DNA from: Palsa-892 sp035295845
GTDB lineage: Bacteria > Pseudomonadota > Alphaproteobacteria > Rhizobiales > Xanthobacteraceae
Length of the DNA stretch: 64,000 nucleotides
NCBI GenBank assembly: GCA_035295845.1
Contig: DATGIF010000017.1
Span: 62,001-126,000 of the forward strand
Direction: 5' to 3'
The notes below the pieces were generated by a model, which searched no databases, had not been told where the DNA came from, and was given only the letters and a program-made list of their open reading frames with translations. Shown here one piece after another: positions 18,350 through 28,139 of the stretch; the first letter of the stretch is position 1; every line of letters starts with the position of its first letter. Both the position numbers and the translations under genes were made by a program.

Positions 18350-18609
18350 TCCCCACCGCTCTGGGTACCGTCGGCGATTGCCCCCGGCCCCTGTCCCGAA
18401 ACGCACCCCTTATGCGTCCCGAAAAACCAAACGCGAATCCGCGCCAGTCTGTCCGAGGCACACGATACCGGGGGCACCTCAGGCGGCAAGTCACGGTTTT
18501 TTACCATTTGTTACCTATTCCCGGCCCGTTCTGGCCAAGTTTGCGCCATCTTTCGGGGCCCGGCGGTACGCCGGCGAACCCGATAAACAGGGGCGAATTA
18601 TTCTCCCCC

Positions 18610-18618
18610 TTATCCACA
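18610..18618 (+). promoter_or_regulatory. Single perfect DnaA box
   Basis: TTATCCACA matches the strongest DnaA-box consensus exactly. It lies in the ftsZ-lpxC gap, beside the ftsZ terminator. One box is not an origin, and none of the usual origin neighbours is present. A regulatory or chance occurrence cannot be separated from sequence alone. Confidence 0.4.
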
Positions 18619-18632
18619 GGGCCAAAAAGCAA

Positions 18633-18658
18633 ACGCCCGGGCTTTGAAGCCCGGGCGT
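18633..18658 (-). terminator. Intrinsic terminator after ftsZ
   Basis: A 12-bp stem (ACGCCCGGGCTT with AAGCCCGGGCGT) with a tiny loop is followed, reading the minus strand, by TTGCTTTTT. It starts about 20 bp past the ftsZ stop and marks the end of the dcw transcript. The remaining 280 bp up to lpxC hold no further gene. Confidence 0.8.
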
Positions 18659-18678
18659 CTTTTCAAGGGTTTAGGCCC

Positions 18679-20298
18679 TTAGCGAGCTTGTCGGCGGAGA
18701 AAGGCCGGGATCTCCAGCTCATCCTCTTCGCCGCGGCCGGGGGCTGGTCGCGGGCTCTCCAGGGAGGGGCTGTAGGAAGCAGGGCGCCGGACGTACTCGG
18801 ATACCTGCTCCGCCGGGCGACGATCCGTCGCGGGTCGCGATTCGGCTTCGCGAGCCTTCAGCACCGGTCGCAACGAATGCGACTCGGCCGGGCCCTCGCT
18901 CTCCGAGCGATGGAAGCGATTGGCAAGGCGCTCGAGGAGCGTCATCCGCTTCTTCTCCACATCCGCCTCTCTCGATTCCTCACGCCGATCGCGCAGCTGT
19001 CTCTGGGCATGCGGCGGGAAATCCTCGATCCGCGGCAGGCGAGGTCGCGCGGCCGGCCGTGCGGCCTGCGGCGGGATGAAAGGCTCGATCGGCTCTTCCT
19101 CAATACCGGCCGGCTCAGTGCTTTCTTCGATGGGATGGAAGAACGAGGGCCGCAGGAGGGGCCTGAGCGTAACTTCATCGACCTCGACTTCCGGTGCCGT
19201 CGGCGCCTCGTCGGCAAAGCCGTTCGCTCGCAACGCCGCTTCCTGACGCTGCTCGATCACGGCGCGCGCCGCGCCGATTCCCATGCGCAGAGACTCGCTG
19301 CGTGAGCGCTCCGCCACCGGCGCGGAAGCGACCCGCGGCTCGATGCCGGTCGCGACCACGGAAACGCGAACGAGACCGTCGAGGCTCTGATCGAAGGTGG
19401 CACCGAGGATGATGTTGGCCTCGGGGTCGACTTCCTCGCGGATGCGGTTGGCGGCTTCGTCGACCTCGTAAAGCCCGAGGTCCTTGCCGCCAGTAATCGA
19501 AATGAGCAGGCCCCGGGCGCCGCGCATCGAGACTTCGTCGAGAAGCGGATTGGCGATCGCGGCTTCGGCGGCGGTGATCGCCCGTTTTTCGCCGGAGGCC
19601 TCGCCGGTGCCCATCATCGCCTTGCCCATCTCGCGCATGACCGCGCGCACGTCGGCGAAATCGAGGTTGATCAGCCCCTCTTTCACCATCAGGTCGGTGA
19701 TGCAGGCGACCCCCGAATAGAGCACCTGGTCGGCCATGGCGAAGGCGTCGGCGAAGGTGGTCTTTTCGTTTGCGACCCGGAAGAGGTTCTGATTGGGGAT
19801 GACGATCAACGTGTCGACGAGCTTGGCGAGTTCGGCGATTCCCGCCTCCGCGAAGCGCATGCGCCGCTGGCCCTCAAAATGGAAGGGTTTGGTGACGACG
19901 CCGACGGTCAACAGGCCCATTTCTTTTGAAACGCGCGCGATCACGGGCGCGGCTCCAGTGCCGGTGCCGCCGCCCATGCCAGCGGTGATGAAAGCCATAT
20001 GCGCGCCCGAGAGGTGATCGCGAATTTCGTCAAGCGCCTCTTCGGCGGCCGCCCGCCCGACCTCGGGATGCGAGCCCGCACCGAGGCCTTGCGTTGCTTC
20101 AACGCCAAGCTGGATCGCGCGTTTTGCCTTCGACGAGGCGAGCGCCTGCGCATCGGTATTCGCCACCACGAACTCGCAGCCCATGAGGCCGGCGGAGATC
20201 ATGTTGTTGACGGCGTTGCCCCCTGCGCCTCCGACACCGAACACGATGATGTGCGGCTTCAGTTCGCGAAGCTCAGGCATCTTGAGATTGATCGTCAT
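18679..20298 (-). CDS. ftsZ: Cell division protein FtsZ
   Basis: The 539-residue tubulin-like GTPase forms the division ring. It has GVGGAGGNAVNNMI near the start, the tubulin signature GGGTGTGAAPVIA (about 107-119) and NLDFADVRAVM. The core ends near residue 320. A long, charged, Pro-rich linker (about 320-525) of the kind found in Rhizobiales FtsZ leads to the conserved C-terminal peptide LEIPAFLRRQ that binds FtsA and other partners. It follows ftsA across a 77-bp gap that may hold an extra promoter. Confidence 0.97.
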   Translation of the reverse strand: MTINLKMPELRELKPHIIVFGVGGAGGNAVNNMISAGLMGCEFVVANTDAQALASSKAKRAIQLGVEATQGLGAGSHPEVGRAAAEEALDEIRDHLSGAHMAFITAGMGGGTGTGAAPVIARVSKEMGLLTVGVVTKPFHFEGQRRMRFAEAGIAELAKLVDTLIVIPNQNLFRVANEKTTFADAFAMADQVLYSGVACITDLMVKEGLINLDFADVRAVMREMGKAMMGTGEASGEKRAITAAEAAIANPLLDEVSMRGARGLLISITGGKDLGLYEVDEAANRIREEVDPEANIILGATFDQSLDGLVRVSVVATGIEPRVASAPVAERSRSESLRMGIGAARAVIEQRQEAALRANGFADEAPTAPEVEVDEVTLRPLLRPSFFHPIEESTEPAGIEEEPIEPFIPPQAARPAARPRLPRIEDFPPHAQRQLRDRREESREADVEKKRMTLLERLANRFHRSESEGPAESHSLRPVLKAREAESRPATDRRPAEQVSEYVRRPASYSPSLESPRPAPGRGEEDELEIPAFLRRQAR

Positions 20299-20375
20299 GT
20301 CATCACCTTCTGGGCACGCGCCCGTCCATTTTCCTTCGGAACCGGCTCGCGCCGGGTTTCACTGTCCCTCGACGT

Positions 20376-21689
20376 TCAAAAACTCTCCTGCAACCAGCGT
20401 CCGACGCGAATGAGATAGTTTCCATCGCGGCTCAAGCGACGGCGCGGCTCGAAATGTTCATGGCCTGCGAATTGCGGATAGACGAGAAGACCACTCGCGA
20501 CCGCGAAGGCGGGCGTACGCGCTTCGTCGCCGAGCCCCATGACGCCGAGCGGCCGTCCCAGGCGCGCGGTGGTCTTGAACATGCGGCCCGCGAGCTCCAC
20601 GAGGCCGGTGAGTTCGGCGGCGGCGCCGGTGAGTACGAGGCGGCGGCTCGCAGGCCCGAGCATATCTGCTGCGCGCAGACGCTCGCGCAGCATTTCCAGG
20701 ATTTCCTCGGCGCGCGGAGAGGCCATGCGGACGATCTGGCCCAACGATGTCGCGTTGGGCGCCTCACGTCCGGTTCCTTCGATCACGGGGGTCGTGATCA
20801 TTTTGTGCTCATCTGAAGCACTCGCAAGCACCGCCGCGTGCAGCGTTTTCAGGCGCTCGGCCTCCGGAATGCGAATCGCTAGACCGCGCGCAAGGTCCAT
20901 AGTGATGTGATGGCTGCCAATGGCAATACCGTCCACGTGCAGGCAATGGCCGCCGGCAAAAACGGCAGCGGTCGTGGTTCCCGCCCCGAAATCGACGACC
21001 GTAGCGCCGAGTTCCGCCTCGTCGCCGGTCAGGGCTGCAAGCCCCGCCGCGTAAGGGGCTGCAATCACGCCTTCGATCGATAGGTGGCAGCGCTCGACAC
21101 AAAGCATGAGGTTTTTCAGCGCCGCGAGTTCCGTTGTGATCACGTGCAGATCGACGGAAAGGGCCTTCCCGAGCATGCCGCGCGGATCGCGAATGCCGCT
21201 CGTCTGGTCGAGCTTGTAAGCGACCGGCAGTGAGTGCAGCACCGCGCGGCCGCCGCGCACCGAGTGCTGGCTCGCGGCATCGAGCACGCGGCCGATATCG
21301 CCTTCCTCGACGCGCGGACCATTAAGCCGCACCGAAGCCGTGAAACTCTCGCTGCCGAGGCGGCCGCCGCCGAATGCAACCAATACCGCGGCGATCTCCA
21401 TACCCGCCGCGCGCTCAGCCATATCGACGGCGTTGAGGATCGCTTCTTCCGCCGGCGCGAGATCCGCGATCATGCCGGCCTTAAGACCTTCGGCGCGCGT
21501 GTATCCGAGACCGAGCACCTCGACCGCATGGCTGCGGCCGGCCATCGCCTCGTCTTCCGCCACGGGCTTCAGCCGCCCGATCAGGCAAGTGACCTTGCTC
21601 GTGCCGATGTCGAGAACCGCGACGATTGCCGAGCGCCGCGGCGAAAGCGGACGCAGGCGCGGCGCCACTCTGCGCAGAAGCGCGTTCAT
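20376..21689 (-). CDS. ftsA: Cell division protein FtsA
   Basis: The 437-residue actin-like ATPase tethers FtsZ to the membrane. The phosphate-1 region is VLDIGTSKVTCLIGRL (about 25-40), the second phosphate loop is VVDFGAGTTTAAVF, and the adenosine motif lies near LVLTGAAAELTG. The C-terminus ends in an amphipathic stretch, NYLIRVGRWLQESF, which fits the membrane-targeting helix. The ATG overlaps the ftsQ stop by four bases. Confidence 0.96.
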   Translation of the reverse strand: MNALLRRVAPRLRPLSPRRSAIVAVLDIGTSKVTCLIGRLKPVAEDEAMAGRSHAVEVLGLGYTRAEGLKAGMIADLAPAEEAILNAVDMAERAAGMEIAAVLVAFGGGRLGSESFTASVRLNGPRVEEGDIGRVLDAASQHSVRGGRAVLHSLPVAYKLDQTSGIRDPRGMLGKALSVDLHVITTELAALKNLMLCVERCHLSIEGVIAAPYAAGLAALTGDEAELGATVVDFGAGTTTAAVFAGGHCLHVDGIAIGSHHITMDLARGLAIRIPEAERLKTLHAAVLASASDEHKMITTPVIEGTGREAPNATSLGQIVRMASPRAEEILEMLRERLRAADMLGPASRRLVLTGAAAELTGLVELAGRMFKTTARLGRPLGVMGLGDEARTPAFAVASGLLVYPQFAGHEHFEPRRRLSRDGNYLIRVGRWLQESF

Positions 21690-22615
21690 GTATCGGCTCC
21701 CTTGCGCTTCGGCGCGCGGGACCTTGCTGCATCGCGCGCCTGCGCCGCTTCATCCGAGAGGCGCACCACGACGCGATCGGAAAGGCGCATGTCGATCACG
21801 GAAACATCGCGCGAGAGAATGTGTTTGTCGCGATCGAGCGCGGCGAGGCGCATGAGCGCGACATCAGCGTCTTCCTCGGGCAGCCTTACGTCGGTTCCGT
21901 TCTTGAGCCGCAGGTTCCAGCGCCGCTCGGCGATCAGCACCGCCGCCGCGGTCTCCTCGCGCACCGCCGGGAAGCGCTCGAGCATCGCGAAGAAATCCTG
22001 CGCCCGGCTTTCCGCCCCCTCGCCCACCACGAATGGCATGCCGGAATCACGCACCCGCTCGCGCGTGACCTGGTCGATAACCGTGCCGTCCTTGGCGATG
22101 ACGAAGAAATTGCCGTGGCTCTGCCACACCGCGAACGGCTTCTTTTCGACGATCACGATCTCGAGCCGGTCGGGATAAAGCTTCGCGACTGAGGCATCGG
22201 CAATCCAGGAATTGCGCAGGAGCCGCGTGCGCGTTACATCGGCGTCGATGAGAAAGAGCGTGGAAGATTCCGTAATGCCCGCGATGCGCAAGACATCGGC
22301 GCGGCTCAACCGCGAGGCGCCTTCAATCGAGATATCCGCTGACTGAAAGCCCACGCGCTGGGCGAGACCATCGGCGGTATCGTGCAGTGACTCCAGAATC
22401 GCAGCGGCATGGCCGCCGCGGATCGCACCATAGAGCGCGGTGAGCGCCAAAAGGATCGCCACGAAGACGATTTCGATGCCGCGCAAGATGCGCCATCTTC
22501 CGGTGCGGACGGCGACGCGATGGACGAAGAGCGTGAAACGGCTGGGAGGCGGCGTGAAATCCTCCGGCGGTTGCCGGAGATTCAGCGTTCCAGAGAGGCG
22601 TCCTCTACGATCCAT
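21686..22615 (-). CDS. ftsQ: Cell division protein FtsQ
   Basis: The 309-residue bitopic protein has a cytoplasmic N-terminus rich in Arg and Pro, one membrane helix (about 45-65, IEIVFVAILLALTALYGAI), then the POTRA domain (about 85-160) and the beta domain. It links FtsB/FtsL to the divisome. The C-terminal 20 residues are basic. The start lies 34 bp inside ddl, and the stop overlaps ftsA, so translation is probably coupled on both sides. Confidence 0.93.
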   Translation of the reverse strand: MDRRGRLSGTLNLRQPPEDFTPPPSRFTLFVHRVAVRTGRWRILRGIEIVFVAILLALTALYGAIRGGHAAAILESLHDTADGLAQRVGFQSADISIEGASRLSRADVLRIAGITESSTLFLIDADVTRTRLLRNSWIADASVAKLYPDRLEIVIVEKKPFAVWQSHGNFFVIAKDGTVIDQVTRERVRDSGMPFVVGEGAESRAQDFFAMLERFPAVREETAAAVLIAERRWNLRLKNGTDVRLPEEDADVALMRLAALDRDKHILSRDVSVIDMRLSDRVVVRLSDEAAQARDAARSRAPKRKGADT

Positions 22616-23499
22616 TTTACCAGCCCGCCGAACGAATGGCCCGCATGGGCCGCGAGTTCTGGCACCAGCGAAACCTCGGTCATGCCGGGCTGGGTGTTGA
22701 CCTCAAGACAAACGAGGTCCCCATCCGAGCCGGGGTCAAAGCGGAAATCCGCCCGGCTGACCCCTCGACAGCCAAGGGCGCGGTGCGCCGTAAGGGCCAG
22801 ATTCCGCGCCCGCTGGTAAATATTTGGTGAAATTCTCGCCGGCAGAATGTGGCGGGAACCCCCGGGGGCGTATTTCGATTCGTAATCGTAAAACCGCGTG
22901 GTTGGCTCGATTTCGATGACCCCAAGCGCCTCATCGCCCATGATCGCGCAAGTGAGCTCAAGGCCCCCCACGTAACGCTCGACCAGAACCTCTTCCCCAT
23001 AGGGCCAATCAGGCCGGGAAAGCTCCTGCGGGGGGTGGGCATGGTCGGCCTGGACGATGAAAACCCCCACGCTCGACCCCTCGGCCGGGGGCTTGATCAC
23101 ATAGGGGGGCTTAATCGCGTGGGCCTTGGCCGCCACCGCCCGCGGCACCACCACCCCCTCGGGAACCGGGACGCCCGCCGCCGCCATCACGATTTTGGCC
23201 GCGGGCTTGTCCATGGCGAGCGCCGAGGCGAGCACGCCCGAATGGGTATAGGGGATCCGGAGGATCTCCAGGATCCCCTGCATGGTGCCGTCCTCCCCCG
23301 GCCGGCCGTGCAACACATTGAAAGCCGCATCAGGTTGCAAGCGCGCCAGCACTTCTGCGACGTCACGCCCGACATCGACGGGCGTGACCCGATAGCCTTG
23401 CGCTTCGAGCGCCGCGGCGCAGGCCTTGCCCGAGCGCAGCGAGATTTCGCGCTCGGCCGACCAGCCTCCCATTAATACGGCGACATGTTTCGCGGCCAT
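22582..23499 (-). CDS. ddl: D-alanine--D-alanine ligase
   Basis: The 305-residue ATP-grasp enzyme makes D-Ala-D-Ala for MurF. Visible motifs are VLMGGWSAEREISLRSG, the loop EGSSVGVFIV (about 143-152), and the metal-binding ending LEVNTQPGMTEVSLVPE (about 268-284). The position between murB and ftsQ is the usual one. It starts directly after the murB stop with no spacer. Confidence 0.96.
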   Translation of the reverse strand: MAAKHVAVLMGGWSAEREISLRSGKACAAALEAQGYRVTPVDVGRDVAEVLARLQPDAAFNVLHGRPGEDGTMQGILEILRIPYTHSGVLASALAMDKPAAKIVMAAAGVPVPEGVVVPRAVAAKAHAIKPPYVIKPPAEGSSVGVFIVQADHAHPPQELSRPDWPYGEEVLVERYVGGLELTCAIMGDEALGVIEIEPTTRFYDYESKYAPGGSRHILPARISPNIYQRARNLALTAHRALGCRGVSRADFRFDPGSDGDLVCLEVNTQPGMTEVSLVPELAAHAGHSFGGLVKWIVEDASLER

Positions 23500-24432
23500 C
23501 TAGGATTCCTTCGCAATACCGAGCCGCACGATTTCCCATTCGAGCGTAACACCCGAGTTTTCGCGCACACGGCGCCGTACTTCCTCGCCAAGATTTTCGA
23601 TATCGGCACCCGTCGCGTTACCGCGATTGATCAGAAAATTGCAGTGCATTTCGGAAACCTGCGCATCGCCCACGACAAGGCCGCGGCAGCCGGCGGCATC
23701 GATCAGCTGCCACGCTTTCTTTCCCGGCGGATTCTTGAAGGTCGAGCCGCCGGTGCGGCTCTTGATCGGCTGCGTCGACTCGCGCGCGTCGGTGATCTTG
23801 TCCATCTCGGCGGCAATGGCCGCGGCATCGCCCGGCTCGCCGCGATAGACGGCTTCGGTAAAAATGAAATCCTGCGGCGCTTTCGAATGGCGATAGCTAT
23901 AGCCGAGGTCGGCATTCTTCAAGACGTGCAGCTTTCCCTTGCGATCGATCGCGCGCGCTTCGAGAAGGGCGTCCTTGGTTTCGCGCCCATAAGCGCCCGC
24001 ATTCATGCGCAAGGCACCACCGATCGCGCCCGGCACGCCGCGATAAAAGGCGAGACCCGCGAGACCCGCGTCGGCCGCGGCCCGCGCGACCTTTACATCC
24101 GGCACCGCGGTTCCGACACGCAGCCGATTTTCTTCGATGGAAATTTCGTTGAAGCCGCGACCGAGCCGGATCACCACGCCCAGCACGCCGCCGTCACGCA
24201 CCAAGAGGTTCGAGCCGAGGCCGACGACGGTCACCGGAATGTTGTCGGCGAGGTTCGAAAGAAAATAGGCAAGGTCTTCTTCGTCGGCGGGTGAAAACAG
24301 GACTTCCGCCGGCCCGCCAACCCGGAACCAGGTGAGGTCGGCCATGGGTTGACGGGAGAGTAGCCTGCCTCTGAGCTTGGGCATGGCGGCGGCAAGGCCC
24401 GAAGCGGTCTCTGGAAAGGTCGTCGCGCCCAT
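23500..24432 (-). CDS. murB: UDP-N-acetylenolpyruvoylglucosamine reductase
   Basis: The 310-residue FAD enzyme reduces enolpyruvyl-UDP-GlcNAc to UDP-MurNAc with NADPH. It shows WFRVGGPAEVLF, VGLGSNLLVRDGG and FYRGVPGAIGGALRMNAGAYG, and the catalytic serine segment in TGGSTFKNP. The lack of the extra loop and the order of motifs fit the short MurB type. I use ATG 24432, one base after the murC stop; the frame is open further upstream inside murC but those residues are not MurB-like. Confidence 0.94.
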   Translation of the reverse strand: MGATTFPETASGLAAAMPKLRGRLLSRQPMADLTWFRVGGPAEVLFSPADEEDLAYFLSNLADNIPVTVVGLGSNLLVRDGGVLGVVIRLGRGFNEISIEENRLRVGTAVPDVKVARAAADAGLAGLAFYRGVPGAIGGALRMNAGAYGRETKDALLEARAIDRKGKLHVLKNADLGYSYRHSKAPQDFIFTEAVYRGEPGDAAAIAAEMDKITDARESTQPIKSRTGGSTFKNPPGKKAWQLIDAAGCRGLVVGDAQVSEMHCNFLINRGNATGADIENLGEEVRRRVRENSGVTLEWEIVRLGIAKES

Positions 24433-24433
24433 G

Positions 24434-25852
24434 TCAGGCGCCTTCTTTGGCAGTGAGCGCGCCGAGTTCAGCCGGCAGCGCGTAGGCCCATTGCGTGATC
24501 GAGCCCGCGCCGAGAAACACCACATAATCGCCTGGCCGCGCGATCTTTTTCACGATTCCGGCGAGCATTTCGGGGCCGTCAAGCGCAATCACGTCGCGAT
24601 GGCCGCGCGCGCGCAGCCCCTGCACCAGCGCGTCGCGGTCGATACCCGGAATCGGCGCTTCGCCCGCGGGATAGACCGGCGCCACGATGACGTGGTCAGC
24701 ATCGTTGAAACAGGTACAGAACTGCTCGAACAAATCGCGGAGCCGCGTGTAGCGGTGCGGCTGCACGACGGCGATGACATGACCCTTGGTGGAGGCGCGC
24801 GCGGCCTCCAGGGAGGCTGCAATCTCGACCGGATGATGGCCGTAATCGTCGAAGATCGCGACGCCGTTCCATTCGCCGGCGCGCGTAAAGCGGCGCTTCA
24901 CGCCGCCGAAGCCAGCGAGCGCCTTGCGGATCTTGTCGTCCGCGACACCAAGCTCACGGGCAATCGCGATCGCCGCCGCGGCATTAAGCGCGTTGTGATG
25001 GCCGGGCATCGATAGACTCAGATTCTTGATCTCGTGCGCCGCCACGCCATCGCGGCCGCGGATCAAAATGTTGAATCGCGAAACGCCGCCGTCGAGCTTC
25101 ACATCGAGGAGCCTGACATCGGCCTGCGGATTGACGCCGTAGCTGATCACGCGCCGGTCCTCGACCCTGCCGACGAGATCCTGCACCACCGGATGATCGA
25201 GGCACATCACTGCGAAGCCGTAGAACGGCACGTTCTCGACGAAGGTGTAGAACGCGTCCTTCACCGCTTCGAAGGTGCCGAAGTGGTCGAGATGCTCGGG
25301 ATCGATATTGGTGACGATGGCGATATCGGCCGGGAGCTTGAGGAAGGTGCCGTCGGATTCGTCGGCTTCCACCACCATCCAGTTTCCGGCGCCAAGATGC
25401 GCGTTGGTGCCGTAAGCGTTGATGATGCCGCCGTTAATCACGGTGGGGTCGAGACCGCCGGCCTCAAGGAGCGCCGCCACGAGCGACGTCGTCGTGGTCT
25501 TGCCGTGGGTGCCGGTAATCGCCACGCACTGCTTCAGCCGCATCAATTCCGCGAGCATTTCCGCCCGCCGCACCACCGGCAGGCGCTTGGCGCGCGCGGC
25601 CGCAAGCTCCGGATTGTCGCGCTTGACCGCCGAAGAGAAGACGACCACCGCGGCGCCGTCGATATTTTTGGCGCTATGCCCGATGCTGATCGCAATCCCT
25701 TTTTCGCGCAGCCGTTTGACGTTTGCGCTCTCGGCGATGTCGGAACCGCGCACCTGATAGCCGAGATTGGCGAGCACCTCGGCAATCCCGCTCATGCCGA
25801 TGCCGCCGATGCCGATGAAATGGATGGGCCCGAGTTCGTGCGGAAGCTTCAT
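24434..25852 (-). CDS. murC: UDP-N-acetylmuramate--L-alanine ligase
   Basis: The 472-residue Mur ligase adds the first amino acid to UDP-MurNAc. The start has FIGIGGIGMSGIAEVL (UDP-binding domain), the P-loop AITGTHGKTTTTSLVAALL lies near 115, and the middle has NIDPEHLDHFGTFEAVK and HHPVEIAASLEAAR. The start overlaps the murG stop by four bases. Confidence 0.96.
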   Translation of the reverse strand: MKLPHELGPIHFIGIGGIGMSGIAEVLANLGYQVRGSDIAESANVKRLREKGIAISIGHSAKNIDGAAVVVFSSAVKRDNPELAAARAKRLPVVRRAEMLAELMRLKQCVAITGTHGKTTTTSLVAALLEAGGLDPTVINGGIINAYGTNAHLGAGNWMVVEADESDGTFLKLPADIAIVTNIDPEHLDHFGTFEAVKDAFYTFVENVPFYGFAVMCLDHPVVQDLVGRVEDRRVISYGVNPQADVRLLDVKLDGGVSRFNILIRGRDGVAAHEIKNLSLSMPGHHNALNAAAAIAIARELGVADDKIRKALAGFGGVKRRFTRAGEWNGVAIFDDYGHHPVEIAASLEAARASTKGHVIAVVQPHRYTRLRDLFEQFCTCFNDADHVIVAPVYPAGEAPIPGIDRDALVQGLRARGHRDVIALDGPEMLAGIVKKIARPGDYVVFLGAGSITQWAYALPAELGALTAKEGA

Positions 25853-26976
25853 GCGGGGGTGTTTTGGCCCATTTGCGGGAGCCCGGCAATGCGGATGGCA
25901 AGATCCGCGAGCCGTTCGACGGCGTCCGGCCGGCCGGTGCGGCGCGCGGCGGCCGCCATGCCGGCAAGCGTTGCCGGTCTTGCGGCGAATTGCGAAAGCT
26001 CGTGCATCAGCCGTTCGGTCGTGAACTCGTCCTGGCGGATAAGGAGCGCCCCGCCCGCGGCCGCAAGCGTCATGGCGTTGGCGAGCTGATCCTGGTCAAG
26101 GGCGTGTGGAAGCGGCACGAGGATCGACGGCCTTCCGATCGCCGCGAGTTCGGCCACGGTCGAGGCGCCCGAGCGCGCAATCACGAGATGGCTATCGGCG
26201 ATGCGGGCGGGCAGATCACTGAAGAAGACCGCAAGCTCCGCCGGCACGCCAAGGCGCGCATAAACCGTCCGCACCTCGTCGATGTCCTCCTGCCGGCATT
26301 GCTGCACGACGCGGATCCGCGAGCGAACCGGCGCGGCACAGCGCTCGATTGCGCCAGGGACAATCTCGCTCATGATGCGCGCGCCCTGGCTGCCGCCAAA
26401 AACGAGGAGCCGAAGCGGCTTTCCTTCCACCGGATCCTCATAGGCGCGGGCCGCAGCCTCACGCACGGCGGCGCGGACCGGATTGCCGGTATGCACCGCC
26501 TTGATCGCAAGCTCGGGTTTCTGCGCGAGGATATCGGGATAGCCGGTGGCAATCGCGCTCGCGCGCGCGGCAAGCAGCCGGTTGGCGCGGCCCATCACCG
26601 CATTCTGTTCGTGAATGATCCGTGGAATGCGCAGAAGCCAGGCCGCGAGCACCGGCGGCAGCGTCGGATAGCCGCCGAAGCCGACAACCACCGCAGGCCG
26701 CAGGCGAAGAAGGAGAAGCGCCGCCCGCAACACGCCGAAGCCGAGAATCGTCATCGTGAGCGCGAGCCGCAATGGATTGCGGCTGCGCACGGTGTCGGAC
26801 GGAAGCACATGGATCGCGCGGGCGGGAAATTGGCCGGCATAGGCGGCGGCGCGGCGGTCGGTCGCAAGATCCACCGCGACGCCGCGCTGCTGAAGCGCTT
26901 TGGCCAGCGCCTCGGCGGGAAACAGATGGCCGCCGGTGCCGCCCGCCGCGAGCAAAACGAGCGGCGGATTGCTCAT
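25849..26976 (-). CDS. murG: UDP-GlcNAc:lipid I GlcNAc transferase
   Basis: The 375-residue GT28 glycosyltransferase converts lipid I to lipid II on the inner face of the membrane. Signatures are the glycine-rich loop AAGGTGGHLFPAEALA near residue 10, HEQNAVMGRANRLL, a second loop VFGGSQGARIMSE, and the C-terminal ARSGASTVAELAAIGRPSILVPLPHALDQDQ. It overlaps murC and ftsW by four bases each. Confidence 0.96.
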   Translation of the reverse strand: MSNPPLVLLAAGGTGGHLFPAEALAKALQQRGVAVDLATDRRAAAYAGQFPARAIHVLPSDTVRSRNPLRLALTMTILGFGVLRAALLLLRLRPAVVVGFGGYPTLPPVLAAWLLRIPRIIHEQNAVMGRANRLLAARASAIATGYPDILAQKPELAIKAVHTGNPVRAAVREAAARAYEDPVEGKPLRLLVFGGSQGARIMSEIVPGAIERCAAPVRSRIRVVQQCRQEDIDEVRTVYARLGVPAELAVFFSDLPARIADSHLVIARSGASTVAELAAIGRPSILVPLPHALDQDQLANAMTLAAAGGALLIRQDEFTTERLMHELSQFAARPATLAGMAAAARRTGRPDAVERLADLAIRIAGLPQMGQNTPA

Positions 26977-28139
26977 GCCGGCGCGCGCTCCAGGCTTTCA
27001 CGTGCCGCCGCATGCTCGATTTCGGCAAGGCTCTCGGCGCGCGAGCGTTTGCGCGTAAGCGCAATCAGCATGCCGATGCCGAAGGCGAGCGAAATCAGCG
27101 ATGAGCCGCCATAGGAAACGAAGGGTAGCGTCATGCCCTTGGCGGGGATCAGATAAAGGCTCACGGCCATGGCGATCGCCGATTGCAGGCCGAACAGGAG
27201 CGCGAGACCGGCAATCGCGAGCCGCGCGAAGGCATCTTCCTCGCGCAGCGCATGCGCGAGCGACCGCAAAACGATGAAAGCGAACAAGCCGAGCAAAATC
27301 AGACACAGGATCAGGCCGAATTCTTCCGCCGCCACCGCGAAGATAAAGTCGGTGTGACCGTCGGGAAGAATGCGTTTGACCGTGCCCTCGCCCGGGCCGC
27401 GGCCAAACCAGCCGCCGCGCATGAAGGACTCAAGCGAGGTATCCATCTGGAAGGTGTCGCCGGACCCGCGATTGAGAAAGCGCTGAAACCGGCTCGCGAC
27501 ATGCGGGATCAAATGATAGGCCGCGAACACGCCGATCGCCGCCGTGCTCCCGAGGCCGATCGTCCAGATCCAGCGAAGACCCGCGAGAAAGAACAGTGCG
27601 CCCCAGATCAGCACGAGCAGGACCGTCTGGCCGAAATCGGGCTGCTGCACGAGCAGGAGCATCGGCAGCAGGAGCAGGACGAAAGCCGAAAACGTTGCCG
27701 GCATTTCCGGCCGCCGTCCGCTTTCGGAAAATGCCCAGGCGGCGAGCACGACAAAAGCAGGCTTCAGGAATTCCGAGGGTTGCAGGCTCACGCCGAAAAT
27801 ATTGAGCCAGCGGCGCGCCCCTTTAATTTCAGGGCCGATCACGAGCGTCGCGGCGACGAGCGCGAGGCTAAGTATGAAAACGATAAGCGCGACACGCCGC
27901 ACCTGCCGCGGCGACAGCAACGAGGTCGCGAACAGGACGAGGAGCGCGGGCAGGAGAAACAGCGCCTGCCGGTGCACGAAATAGAAGGGATCGAGACCGA
28001 GCCGGATCGCGACCGGCGGGCTTGCGGCGAGCAACAGCACGATCCCGATCAGGATCAGCGCGAGCACGGCGCCGATCATCAGCCGGTCGACGGTCCACCA
28101 CCACTCGCTGAAAAGCGTTCGTTTGGCGCGCGAGATCAT
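26973..28139 (-). CDS. ftsW: Lipid II polymerase FtsW (SEDS family)
   Basis: The 388-residue integral membrane protein has about ten membrane helices. SEDS signatures include a Pro-rich GVSLQPSEFLKPAFVV segment and the C-terminal LPFVSYGGSSLISLAFGIGML. It polymerises septal glycan together with FtsI, which is encoded upstream in the same run. The C-terminus is short, charged and cytoplasmic. The gene lies between murD and murG with four-base overlaps. Confidence 0.95.
   Translation of the reverse strand: MISRAKRTLFSEWWWTVDRLMIGAVLALILIGIVLLLAASPPVAIRLGLDPFYFVHRQALFLLPALLVLFATSLLSPRQVRRVALIVFILSLALVAATLVIGPEIKGARRWLNIFGVSLQPSEFLKPAFVVLAAWAFSESGRRPEMPATFSAFVLLLLPMLLLVQQPDFGQTVLLVLIWGALFFLAGLRWIWTIGLGSTAAIGVFAAYHLIPHVASRFQRFLNRGSGDTFQMDTSLESFMRGGWFGRGPGEGTVKRILPDGHTDFIFAVAAEEFGLILCLILLGLFAFIVLRSLAHALREEDAFARLAIAGLALLFGLQSAIAMAVSLYLIPAKGMTLPFVSYGGSSLISLAFGIGMLIALTRKRSRAESLAEIEHAAARESLERAPA

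Noticed and set aside
18610..18618. Replication origin near ftsZ
   Set aside because: Only one DnaA box, no AT-rich unwinding region, and no origin-linked genes.
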